Part shown: positions 40,514 through 48,574 of the stretch, piece by piece
Numbering within the stretch: the stretch's first letter is position 1
Layout of the letters: every line of letters starts with the position of its first letter
Assembly (NCBI GenBank): GCA_017541465.1
Contig: JAFXYZ010000063.1
Location: 1-64,000, forward strand
DNA: 64,000 nt
Direction of reading: 5' to 3'
Source of the DNA: a bacterium
GTDB lineage: Bacteria > Cyanobacteriota > Vampirovibrionia > Gastranaerophilales > Gastranaerophilaceae
Program-made: the position numbers and the translations under genes
Notes under the pieces: generated by a model
Told to the model about the DNA's origin: nothing
Database searches by the model: none
What the model saw: only the letters and a program-made list of their open reading frames with translations

Positions 40514-41950
40514 TTATTCTCTCGACAAAACATACATTTCAATACTGCTTGCAATAGAGCGGGCAAGCAGTCTTTGGAAGGAATTATTCTGTAACTGAAT
40601 ATATTCTGGCGGATAAATCATATATGCGGTTTCAACGAGCACCGCAATCGGCATTGTCGTTCTGACAACCGCAAAATTCCCGATGTTTACCCCGTCATTC
40701 CTCAGCCCCGTATCTGAAACAAGATTTTTTCCTATAATCTCAGCCAGCTCTTTTGCACTGTCGTGGTAATAATAAACGCTTGTTCCGTGCTTTTCATAAG
40801 GGTTTTGGTGGTCGGGAAGTGAATTTGCGTGGATGCTGACAAAAATATGCGCTTTATTTTCGTTCGCCATATCAACTCTCTCATAAAGCCCCAAATCAGT
40901 GTCGCCCGTTCTTGACATAACGACATTTGCCCCTTTTTGTTTTAAAAGGGCAGAGAGTTTATAGGCTATCTGAAGGTTTATATCCTTTTCGTTTACCCTT
41001 GTCGGCCCGACTGCACCTAACTGAGAGCCCCCATGTCCTGCGTCAATAAATATATTGACGTTTGCGAGCGGAAGATTTTTGTCCTTTTCGGGCGGTTTTC
41101 TCTTTTTAAAGATGAACTTATCACCCTTATATGTTGCAAGATAGCCCCAGTTCGACCTGTCAGAGTTAATATAAAAGACGAGGTTGCTTCCCTCCTGTCT
41201 TACTGTCATATTTGGGAAAGAGTCCTGCTTAACTACGCTCTGGTCAAGCGCTTTGTTCCATTTAACCCCGAAAAGGGTTAATTTTATGTTATTCCCTTCC
41301 GTCTCTGCCGTATATAAAACAGGCATGGAAAGGTGGAGCTCGATGTAGTCGTAATAATCATCGGAATAAATTCTCTGGGCGAAGATTTCGGACATTGTGA
41401 TTTTGCTCAGGAATGAGAAATGCTTTTTGTCGAGTGAGGTTTCAGCCGCCCACAGTTCTCTTTTATCACCTGTGTATAATTTATGAAACCCTGCCTTCTT
41501 CCCGACAGAATATAAAACGGTATCTTTAGGAAGGTCGCATACTCTCTTTGCGCCCGAGGATGCTTTTTCCCTGACGGGTGTTCTTATATCTTTTGTTTTT
41601 GTATATAGAATTGCATTATCGGGAAACTCTCTGTATTCATTTGCTTTATGCCCTGAAGAGGTTTTGGGAGGTGTGGGTTTTGTTATTGTATAGGTCCTTG
41701 TTTCGCCGTTTGATTCCAAAACAAAAGTATTTTCCCCCTCTTTAAGATTTACGGGCTCAACGAAAATGTTGCCGTACCAGATTTTGACGGGTTTTGAGTT
41801 GATGGTTAATTGCTTTCCTACATTAACGTTGCCGACAAAGAAGGTGCTTTTTGCGTTTATCTGGCATCTGTTTTTATTCGGATAAACAATGTCGAGCGCA
41901 AGCGCCTGATTAAAAAGAAATATAAGAAATATTATTAAAAATCTCCTCAT
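40514..41950 (-). CDS. N-acetylmuramoyl-L-alanine amidase (AmiC/Amidase_3 type)
   Basis: A 478-residue periplasmic zinc amidase that cuts between MurNAc and L-Ala in peptidoglycan. It has a Sec signal peptide (1-19), a beta-rich N-terminal region about 20-100, an SH3-like domain about 105-170 and an AMIN-like beta domain about 180-280. The catalytic Amidase_3 domain starts near IFIDAGHGGSQLG (His/Glu zinc ligands: AGHGG, VNEKDIN, SIHANS, ETAYM) and runs to the end. ATG 41950 (MRRFLIIF) is chosen since a TTG 18 bp upstream lacks support. It may work in cell separation or recycling. Confidence 0.9.
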   Translation of the reverse strand: MRRFLIIFLIFLFNQALALDIVYPNKNRCQINAKSTFFVGNVNVGKQLTINSKPVKIWYGNIFVEPVNLKEGENTFVLESNGETRTYTITKPTPPKTSSGHKANEYREFPDNAILYTKTKDIRTPVREKASSGAKRVCDLPKDTVLYSVGKKAGFHKLYTGDKRELWAAETSLDKKHFSFLSKITMSEIFAQRIYSDDYYDYIELHLSMPVLYTAETEGNNIKLTLFGVKWNKALDQSVVKQDSFPNMTVRQEGSNLVFYINSDRSNWGYLATYKGDKFIFKKRKPPEKDKNLPLANVNIFIDAGHGGSQLGAVGPTRVNEKDINLQIAYKLSALLKQKGANVVMSRTGDTDLGLYERVDMANENKAHIFVSIHANSLPDHQNPYEKHGTSVYYYHDSAKELAEIIGKNLVSDTGLRNDGVNIGNFAVVRTTMPIAVLVETAYMIYPPEYIQLQNNSFQRLLARSIASSIEMYVLSRE

Positions 41951-42075
41951 AATAAAAGGGTATTGCAAATTCAGCCATATTGCAAGTTGTTAAAATAAAT
42001 AACGTAAAGTATTTCGTTATATTTTTTGAATAATCACAAATTAATTGTATAATATTATTCTAGGGAGAAAATTTA

Positions 42076-43377
42076 ATGGTTAACTCTAAGATAGATGTAA
42101 TAGTCGTTGGCGGCGGATGTGCTGGGATAAGCGCCTCTATAGTTCTTGCAAGAGCAGGGAAAAAGGTACTTTTGGTTGAAAGAGGCGATTTTTCGGGCAG
42201 TAAAAACGTCTTTGGCGGAACGATTTACGCACGTCAGACGGCGGAAATCTTCCCTAAATTCTGGGAAACAGCCCCGGTTGAAAGGGAAATTAAAGAGCAT
42301 AAGTTTTTTTTGCTCTCCGAGAATAACTCGTTTGAGGCTTCATATAAAGAAGATAAAGAGACAGAGCATAATTGCTATACCGTAAACAGAGCAAAGTGGG
42401 ACAGGTGGGCATGCGAAAAAGCACAAAAAGAGGGTGTTTTATTTGCCCCGAAAACCCTTGTAAAAGCTCTCGTTAAACAGAATAATAAAGTTATCGGAAT
42501 AGAAACCGAATACGAAAAATATTACGCGGATATTGTCATTCTCGCTGACGGAGTAAACTCTCTTCTCGCAAAATCAATAGGTTTGAGGGAGGAAATAAAG
42601 CCTTCTGATGTCGCTCTCAGTGTAAAAGAGGTTATAAAACTGCCGAGAAACGTTATTGAAGAGAGATTTCATCTCGAAAATTCCTTCGGAACAGCCTGCC
42701 GTATTATTTCAGGTCCTTTAAAAAATATGTTTGCCATGGGCTTTATGTACACAAACCTCGACAGTATTTCAATAGGCTTCGGGGTTTCGGTGAAGGACTT
42801 AAAAAACCGGGATAAAAAGCCTTATGAAATACTTGAAGAATTAAAAGCCCATCCGACTATTGCGCCATATATTAAAGGCGGTGAACTGGTTGAATATAAT
42901 GCACATTTAATTCCCGAGGGCGGGTTTAAGGCAATACCGAAACTATACTCTGACGGGGTTATGATAGTCGGTGATGCCGCGATGTTCGTCAACAGTCTGC
43001 ATTTTGAGGGTACAAATCTTGCCATGCTTTCAGGCAAACTCGCCGCAGAAACTGCAATTGGGGCTATTGATAAAAAAGATTTTTCAGCGCTCTGTCTTTC
43101 TGAATATGAGCGCAAAATCAAGAGCAGCATAGTTTATAAAGATTTAAAGACTTATTCAAAACCGATGAAAATTGCAGAGAAAAATCTTGAATTTTTATTA
43201 ACCTATGCACCATATAAAATATGCAAATTCTTTGAAATTTTCACTACTGCGGACAACAGGCCAAAGAGGAATAAATACCGTAAATTCATAAAAGACGCAA
43301 TAAGAGAGCGCGGAGTTTTCGGTTTAATCAAAGCGATGTGGTGTTTATTCAGAATGGGTATAGGGATAATAAAATAA
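42076..43377 (+). CDS. fixC: FixC-like FAD flavoprotein (ETF:quinone oxidoreductase type)
   Basis: A 433-residue flavoprotein. The FAD-binding GGGCAGISASIVLARAG is at about 12-28 with the acidic end ERGDFSG, the second FAD contact is near VGDAAMFVNSLHFEG (about 300-314), and the C-terminus has the ETF-QO/FixC membrane-association type helices. Together with FixX it takes electrons from the electron-transferring flavoprotein FixAB and passes them to quinone or, via bifurcation, to ferredoxin. fixX overlaps its stop codon by one base. No fixA or fixB is in the window. Confidence 0.9.
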   Translation: MVNSKIDVIVVGGGCAGISASIVLARAGKKVLLVERGDFSGSKNVFGGTIYARQTAEIFPKFWETAPVEREIKEHKFFLLSENNSFEASYKEDKETEHNCYTVNRAKWDRWACEKAQKEGVLFAPKTLVKALVKQNNKVIGIETEYEKYYADIVILADGVNSLLAKSIGLREEIKPSDVALSVKEVIKLPRNVIEERFHLENSFGTACRIISGPLKNMFAMGFMYTNLDSISIGFGVSVKDLKNRDKKPYEILEELKAHPTIAPYIKGGELVEYNAHLIPEGGFKAIPKLYSDGVMIVGDAAMFVNSLHFEGTNLAMLSGKLAAETAIGAIDKKDFSALCLSEYERKIKSSIVYKDLKTYSKPMKIAEKNLEFLLTYAPYKICKFFEIFTTADNRPKRNKYRKFIKDAIRERGVFGLIKAMWCLFRMGIGIIK

Positions 43378-43652
43378 TGAATATTGACGACAAATTAGCG
43401 CCTTTAAGGTATAATACGGATAGCGAAAGTCATCTTTCTGTGGATAATGATGTTTGTATGCGCTGCAAGACAAAGAGCTGCACAAAGGTTTGTCCTGCAA
43501 ATGTATATGAATGGTGCGAGGATGACGGGATATTGCGTATCAGGTATGAAAATTGCCTTGAATGCGGGGCATGCAGGATAGCATGTGAAAAGAAAAATAT
43601 CGCCTGGCGCTATCCTAAGGCAAGTTACGGAGTAAAATTTAAAAACGGTTAG
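43377..43652 (+). CDS. fixX: FixX-like 4Fe-4S ferredoxin
   Basis: A 91-residue ferredoxin partner of FixC. It starts at an ATG overlapping the FixC TAA. Cluster Cys: CMRCKTKSCTKVCP (about 22-35) and CLECGACRIAC (about 60-70). This is typical of FixX, which carries electrons between FixC and the quinone/ferredoxin pool. AGAATGGGTATAGGGATAATAA upstream gives a GGGATAA-type site within fixC. Confidence 0.88.
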   Translation: MNIDDKLAPLRYNTDSESHLSVDNDVCMRCKTKSCTKVCPANVYEWCEDDGILRIRYENCLECGACRIACEKKNIAWRYPKASYGVKFKNG

Positions 43653-43675
43653 AAAAAATAAAGGGAGACACAATA

Positions 43676-44077
43676 GTGAAAGACATCTACGAAGAAGAAG
43701 ACCAGTACAGAAGGTGGTATGACAAGGATCCGATTTTGGCAAAATCCATGCATACTCTTGAGGCATCTGATGACGAAACGCAGATTAAGGTTGCGCTTAA
43801 CATCATCAAAATTATTGTTGAGCACAATATGGCATACTCCGAATATTCAGATGTTGATGATATTATTACGGCTGTCGAGGACGGACTGGATCCGAGTTTA
43901 AACAACCGCTGGTACGATATTGATAAGACCGTCAAAGTTGCAATTACCATGCTTGAAAGCACTCCTTTTGAAACCCAGAAGGTGATTGCAAAACAAATGG
44001 CGCAAATGGTTGTTAATAAAATAAAAGAAGATAAGGACGAAGAGGAAGTTCAGCAGGAACTCGACTCCGAGGAATAA
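43676..44077 (+). CDS. Uncharacterised acidic protein
   Basis: A 133-residue protein not recognised, with a very acidic N-terminus (DIYEEEDQYRRWYDKDP) and C-terminus (EDKDEEEVQQELDSEE) and a helical middle (DETQIKVALNIIKIIVEHN...TVKVAITMLESTPFETQKVIAKQMAQMV). It is soluble with no signal. The start is GTG 43676, supported by AGGGAG 8 bases upstream. recJ starts 2 bp after its stop. It may be a partner for RecJ or FixX, but nothing in it indicates the function. Confidence 0.65.
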   Translation: MKDIYEEEDQYRRWYDKDPILAKSMHTLEASDDETQIKVALNIIKIIVEHNMAYSEYSDVDDIITAVEDGLDPSLNNRWYDIDKTVKVAITMLESTPFETQKVIAKQMAQMVVNKIKEDKDEEEVQQELDSEE

Positions 44078-44078
44078 A

Positions 44079-46475
44079 TTGGCTAAAAAGTGGATATTTA
44101 AAGCGGAAGAATATATTAATAATCCCGAACTTGACGAGGTGACGGGAAGCAGAGTTTTATCCACACTCCTTGCTAACAGGGGAATAACCGATTTAAACAG
44201 CGCAAAAGCCTTTCTTAACCCTATTTCGGATAAGGTTTCATCTCCCTTTAACTTTGCCGATATGGAAAAGGCGGTTGAGCGAATTAAACAGGCGGTTGAT
44301 AATAAGGAAAAGATAACCATATATGGTGATTTTGATGCTGACGGAATAACTTCTACCTCTCTTTTATACCTCACTTTAAAAAGAATAGGCGCAGATGTCG
44401 GGTTTTATATCCCCGACAGAGATACTGACGGGCATGGGCTTAATATGAAAGCCCTGAATAAGTTTATCAGCGGATTTCAGAAGAAACTCATCATCACCGT
44501 TGACTGCGGAATAAGTAATGTTTCAGAGGTTGCACTGGCAAAAACCTTTAAGGCTGATGTTATTATCACCGATCACCACGAGGCGCAGGAAACTCTGCCT
44601 GATGCTTATGCGGTTATTAACCCGAAAGCCCCTGATTCGTTAATTGAAAATCTCGATTTTGAAACGATAGAGTCGCTTAATTGTCTTGCAGGTGTTGGTG
44701 TTGCGTTCAAACTTGCGTGTGCTCTCCTTGAAAAATATGATGATGAGGAGTTCGCAAAAGAGCTTCTTCCTCTTGTTGCCGTGGGTACGGTAGGAGATAT
44801 TGTCCCTCTCGTTAAAGAAAACAGATGTCTTGTAACCTCGGGGCTTGAATTAATCAGACAGGGAGCTCATTTCGGTCTTACAAAACTCGTTGAAAATATT
44901 AAAATTCCACTGAAAACATTAACAAGCGAAAATATATCCTTCGGAATAGTGCCGAGAATAAACGCAACGGGAAGGCTTGACAGCCCTCTTCTCGCTTTTG
45001 AGTTGCTCGTTTCAAAAGATGAAGAAAAGATTAATGAGTGTGTTGAAAAACTCAATGAACTCAACGAAGAGCGTCAGAATTTGTGCGATGAAACTTTCAA
45101 AGAAGCCGTTCAGATGATTTCAAAAACCCCGAACCTTTTCAAAAAGAGCATTGTTCTCTATTCACCTGACTGGCATATAGGAATAATCGGGATAGTCGCT
45201 TCAAAATTAATCGAAAAATACCACCTTCCGACCTTTTTAATGACAAAGGACAGTCACGAAGAAGGCAGAATAAGGTGTTCGTGCAGAAGTATCAAGGGAA
45301 TAAATGTTTTTGAAATTTTGTCTCTGATGGGCGAAAAATTTCTGAATTTTGGCGGACATAAGATGGCGGGCGGGTTTTCGTTCGATTCAAAAATTTATCC
45401 GTTTGAGGTTATCAGAAATGAGATAAACAAAATTATTGACGCTCAGGATTTTGATTTTTCCCCAACCCTCGATATTGATATGCTCTTAGAACCTCAGGAT
45501 TTATCTTTAAACCTGGTTAATGAGATAGAAAAACTCCAGCCCTTTGGGGCGGAAAACCAGCCCCCTGTTTTTGCGATGAAGGATTTATCACTCAAAAATT
45601 TAAAGTTTATGGGGGTGGACTCAAACCACCTTAAAATGTATCTTGAAACTCCTCTGAATAATATTGTTGAGTGTGTAAAATGGAATACTCCCAAGTTTAA
45701 TGTACCTTTAAATTCCAAACTTGATATTGCGTTTGAGCCGAAGATAAATGAGTATAACGGAAACACAACTCTTCAGCTCGATGTCTGCGATGTTCACAGT
45801 GAATTTTTAAAAGAGGAGGAGGAAAAGCAGGTACAACATACTCTAAAAATCTTTGACCACAGGAAAAAGACGGATATTTTTTCTCAGGTTATGAAATATC
45901 TTTCCGAAACTAAGCTTTCAACGGGAATTTTTGCCGTTAATAAAGACACGACGGCTCTTTTTGATGAGTTTGAAGATGTAAAAAACAAACTGTTTTCAGT
46001 TCAAAATATCCCCCAAAATCTTGATCAGATAATGCTTTTTGACTGCCCTGACGATGAAGAGGAGTTAAAAGAGCTGATTAACCGTTCAGGCGCAAAGAGG
46101 GTTCAGTTTATGAATTTTAATTCGCAGGGACTGAACTCTAAAGATTTTATTTCAAAACTGTCTTCTATGATGAAATTTTGCGTTAATAATAAAAACGGGG
46201 AATTTGATATTTATTCTTTAATGAAAAGTCTGCCTGCCGGGGAGGAAACGGTAAAACTTGCTCTTGTTTTGCTTGAGCAGGTGGAGATGATTTCTCTGGA
46301 GAGTGAGGACGAGATAAATTATAAGGTCAGCTTTGTAAAACCCGTTAAATTCTCTGATATTGAGCAAGAGAACCTGTATTCAGAGCTTGAAAACAGGATA
46401 AACGAAATAAACAGCTTCAGAAAAAGGCTCTATAATGCCTCTGTAGATGAACTCCACACCATTTGCGGGGGATAG
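44079..46475 (+). CDS. recJ: Single-strand DNA exonuclease RecJ
   Basis: A 798-residue DHH-family 5'-3' ssDNA exonuclease used in recombination and mismatch repair. DHH motifs: YGDFDADGITSTSLL (motif I), DCGISN (II), ITDHHEA (III) and LVAVGTVGDIVPL (IV). The DHHA1 domain is at about 380-470, containing FGGHKMAGGFS, and the OB fold at about 480-570. About 200 further residues at the C-terminus (from about 580) are a divergent extension. The start codon is TTG at 44079 with GAGG 6 bases upstream; there is no ATG nearby. Residues for Mn2+ binding look intact. Confidence 0.93.
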   Translation: MAKKWIFKAEEYINNPELDEVTGSRVLSTLLANRGITDLNSAKAFLNPISDKVSSPFNFADMEKAVERIKQAVDNKEKITIYGDFDADGITSTSLLYLTLKRIGADVGFYIPDRDTDGHGLNMKALNKFISGFQKKLIITVDCGISNVSEVALAKTFKADVIITDHHEAQETLPDAYAVINPKAPDSLIENLDFETIESLNCLAGVGVAFKLACALLEKYDDEEFAKELLPLVAVGTVGDIVPLVKENRCLVTSGLELIRQGAHFGLTKLVENIKIPLKTLTSENISFGIVPRINATGRLDSPLLAFELLVSKDEEKINECVEKLNELNEERQNLCDETFKEAVQMISKTPNLFKKSIVLYSPDWHIGIIGIVASKLIEKYHLPTFLMTKDSHEEGRIRCSCRSIKGINVFEILSLMGEKFLNFGGHKMAGGFSFDSKIYPFEVIRNEINKIIDAQDFDFSPTLDIDMLLEPQDLSLNLVNEIEKLQPFGAENQPPVFAMKDLSLKNLKFMGVDSNHLKMYLETPLNNIVECVKWNTPKFNVPLNSKLDIAFEPKINEYNGNTTLQLDVCDVHSEFLKEEEEKQVQHTLKIFDHRKKTDIFSQVMKYLSETKLSTGIFAVNKDTTALFDEFEDVKNKLFSVQNIPQNLDQIMLFDCPDDEEELKELINRSGAKRVQFMNFNSQGLNSKDFISKLSSMMKFCVNNKNGEFDIYSLMKSLPAGEETVKLALVLLEQVEMISLESEDEINYKVSFVKPVKFSDIEQENLYSELENRINEINSFRKRLYNASVDELHTICGG

Positions 46476-46651
46476 CTGATAGCACAAACATTTAGTTTTT
46501 TGTGCCATAAAGACTTCTTTTTTCTTTTAATTCAAAGACCGTGCATGACTACTCAACAAAATGTTAACTAATATTAATTGTTTAATAGTGTATAAAACAC
46601 AATAATATTAAGCATTTCCAAATTTACTTATTAAAAAACTGTTTTTAACTG

Positions 46652-46679
46652 TTTACAAAGAAGAAATAAACTCTATAAT
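46652..46679 (+). promoter_or_regulatory. Sigma70-like promoter of the DUF4417 cassette
   Basis: TTTACA (46652-46657) and TATAAT (46674-46679) with a 16-bp spacer. Transcription would begin near 46686, giving an untranslated leader of about 220 nt before ATG 46908. The interval 46476-46907 between recJ and the cassette otherwise holds only hairpins. Confidence 0.6.
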
Positions 46680-46694
46680 CAAAGTATAAGCGAG

Positions 46695-46871
46695 TTTTCG
46701 CATGTAGGCATGTGAAAAACCGTAATATCAAACATTAATTTTAGGAAAAAATAGGAGGTAAAAAGAAAAAGCATACAAAATTGTTCAGTAAATAAACAAA
46801 ATATATGCTTCTTCCCTTTGATTCGTGATACGAACCATTACACAAATGACATTGTAACACTCCAAAGGGAA
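46695..46871 (+). ncRNA. Structured 5' leader RNA candidate upstream of the DUF4417 gene
   Basis: Several stems are packed into the leader. Stem A: TTTTCGCATG (46695-46704) with CATGTGAAAA (46709-46718), one G-T pair. Stem B: AAGCATA (46769-46775) with TATGCTT (46804-46810), enclosing TTGTT/AACAA (46781-46785 / 46795-46799). Stem C: TTCCCTTTG (46812-46820) with CAAAGGGAA (46863-46871), 9 bp perfect, enclosing TTCGT-GAT-ACGAA (46822-46834) and TTACA/TGTAA (46838-46842 / 46853-46857). Stem C plus its two inner hairpins is a three-way junction. This could be a riboswitch or leader, or a structured RNA of a mobile element. I do not match it to a known class. Confidence 0.5.
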
Positions 46872-46907
46872 ATTAGCAATAATATGTTAACGAATAAAGG
46901 AGGAAAC

Positions 46908-47534
46908 ATGTCTAAATCCAAAAAAATGCGTAATGACGAGTTCTTTATGCGCAACAAATACAAATGTGTTGGTAAATTTAATATACCATTAGTTAAAAAA
47001 CAGACTATTAATCTTGAAAATATTATATTGCGTGCATATTCAGATATTAATAAAGAAATGCCGTTAATTGATAAATTATATGGAGTTCATTTCTTCGTCG
47101 ATGATTACAGATTTGAAAATGTCTATGCGAAACCAACATATTATTTGAGTACACTTTCAAGATATGGTTTTGTTTTAACCCCTGATTATTCTTTGTATGC
47201 TGATATGCCACAAGCAATTCAATTATTTAATCTTTTTAAAAATCGCTGGTGTGGAGCTTATTGGCAGGCACATGGACTAAAGGTAATACCGACAATTTCT
47301 TGGGGATTAGCTCAAAGTTATGATTTTTGTTTTGATGGGGTAGAGCAAGATTCAATAGTTGCTATAAGCACAGTTGGATGTCGCAGGGCAAAATTAAACT
47401 TTTTGAGAGGATATGATAAAATGCTAGAAAAAATAAAACCAGAAACGATTATTTGTTATGGAAAAACTTTTCCTGAAATGAGAGGAAATATAATTGAAGT
47501 ACCATATTTTAGAAATGTAAAGGAGGTAGCATAA
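46908..47534 (+). CDS. DUF4417-domain protein
   Basis: A 208-residue protein matching DUF4417 in overall look: YKCVGKFNIPLVKKQ near the start, VHFFVDDYRFENV, the middle YGFVLTPDYSLYADMPQAIQ, the conserved NRWCGAYWQAHGLKVIPTISWG, and an end of ETIICYGKTFPEMRG. DUF4417 genes are common in phages and mobile elements of gut Firmicutes; the function is not known to me. AAAGGAGG 7 bases before ATG 46908 decides the start. It leads a three-gene cassette with one-base and 8-bp overlaps. Confidence 0.88.
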   Translation: MSKSKKMRNDEFFMRNKYKCVGKFNIPLVKKQTINLENIILRAYSDINKEMPLIDKLYGVHFFVDDYRFENVYAKPTYYLSTLSRYGFVLTPDYSLYADMPQAIQLFNLFKNRWCGAYWQAHGLKVIPTISWGLAQSYDFCFDGVEQDSIVAISTVGCRRAKLNFLRGYDKMLEKIKPETIICYGKTFPEMRGNIIEVPYFRNVKEVA

Positions 47535-47917
47535 TGGGTGGTAGAGGAACTTTTGCAAGTGGGAATAGTGTTGCATTTACATACAAAACAGTAGGGTATA
47601 TAGAAGGGGTTAAAGTTCTAGAAGGTATAAACGGAAAACATGGTTTACCCGAAGAATCTCACAGTAGTTCTGCCTATATAAAGTTAGAAAAAGATGGCAC
47701 ATTTAAAGAAATGCGTATATATGATAAAGACCATTATCTACTAAAAGAAATTGCATATCATCGAAAGAAATCTCTTACAGGAAACTATACAGAAAAAGTA
47801 CTTCATATCCATGAGTACAAAAAAGATAATTTTAATGATAGACCTGCTCGCAGATTAACAAAAGAAGAAATTAAAGAATTTAAAAAATATTTAATAGGAG
47901 TAACGAAATATGATTAA
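47534..47917 (+). CDS. Mobile-element-type small protein (MGGRG family)
   Basis: A 127-residue soluble protein beginning MGGRGTFASGN, a start common to phage and mobile-element proteins, followed by IEGVKVLEGINGKHGLPEESHSSSAYIKL and a His-rich end (AYHRKKS, VLHIHEY). It often accompanies DUF4417 in gut bacteria, as I recall; no biochemical role is known. Its ATG overlaps the TAA of the DUF4417 gene by one base, and AGGAGG upstream supports translation. Confidence 0.75.
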   Translation: MGGRGTFASGNSVAFTYKTVGYIEGVKVLEGINGKHGLPEESHSSSAYIKLEKDGTFKEMRIYDKDHYLLKEIAYHRKKSLTGNYTEKVLHIHEYKKDNFNDRPARRLTKEEIKEFKKYLIGVTKYD

Positions 47918-48503
47918 CGGTGATGTAAATGAATTTCTCGAAAATTTGCACTATGGAAGTGAAATGAATTTCGCTTATGCAGATAAACAATATTTTATTG
48001 AAGGTTCAACAGAAGATGGAATTACTTCTTTAGAATTATACCAAACTGTACCCGTAACAACAAATGAAGGGTATTGTGTATGGAAAGACAGTTCAAACAA
48101 TGCTCAGGAACGAGTCAACAATTTTCTTCAGGCGAAAATATTTAACGGCAAAACTTTTTGGGAAGTCGAACAAGAAATTGATTGGTTATATGATTGGCCG
48201 ATAGATGATATTGAAGAAACTAAAATGTATTATATGAAACACCCAGAGGATATTAATTTACCGAATGCATTAAAAATTGATTTAACTCCTAAAAAAATTA
48301 GTGAAATGGGCGAAAATTTCCAAAATTTTGCAAAAAGAATGATAACAAAAACTGAATTTGGAACTTTAAAAGATTCGGAATTTTATAATAAGTCGGGTGA
48401 AATAATGACAGGAATTGAATTTTTAACTTGGTATTTTGAAGAAGGTTTCAAATACAATGAATACGATTGGAAATCCAGCAATTATAGAGATAATAATAGT
48501 TAA
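47910..48503 (+). CDS. Two-part small protein with FWEVEQEI motif
   Basis: A 197-residue protein. The first 100 residues (EFLENLHYGSEMNFAYADKQYFIEG ... AKIFNGKTFWEVEQEIDWLYDW) match the look of a roughly 95-residue protein family found near phage-like genes; such proteins normally stop just after the FWEVEQEI-type tail. Here about 95 more residues follow (VDDIEETKMYYMKHPED...EYDWKSSNYRDNNS). It overlaps the previous gene by 8 bp. A separate broken copy of the tail lies directly after its stop codon. Confidence 0.7.
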   Translation: MINGDVNEFLENLHYGSEMNFAYADKQYFIEGSTEDGITSLELYQTVPVTTNEGYCVWKDSSNNAQERVNNFLQAKIFNGKTFWEVEQEIDWLYDWPIDDIEETKMYYMKHPEDINLPNALKIDLTPKKISEMGENFQNFAKRMITKTEFGTLKDSEFYNKSGEIMTGIEFLTWYFEEGFKYNEYDWKSSNYRDNNS

Positions 48504-48569
48504 AATGCAAAAATTTTTGATGGAAAAAGTTTTTGGGAAGTAGAGCAAGAAATAGTTTGGATAGACTGA
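48504..48569 (+). pseudogene. C-terminal remnant of a second copy of the 47910 family
   Basis: Directly after the TAA at 48501-48503, in the same frame, 21 codons read NAKIFDGKSFWEVEQEIVWID followed by TGA. This nearly repeats QAKIFNGKTFWEVEQEIDWL from residues about 73-92 of the preceding gene. It is therefore the 3' scrap of a duplicated gene, left by deletion or recombination, ending 5 bp before the convergent hydE stop. Confidence 0.75.
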
Positions 48570-48574
48570 TTTTT

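Noticed and set aside
43404-43962. Minus-strand frames over fixX and the acidic protein
   Set aside because: The plus-strand genes have family matches or strong ribosome sites; the minus frames have none.
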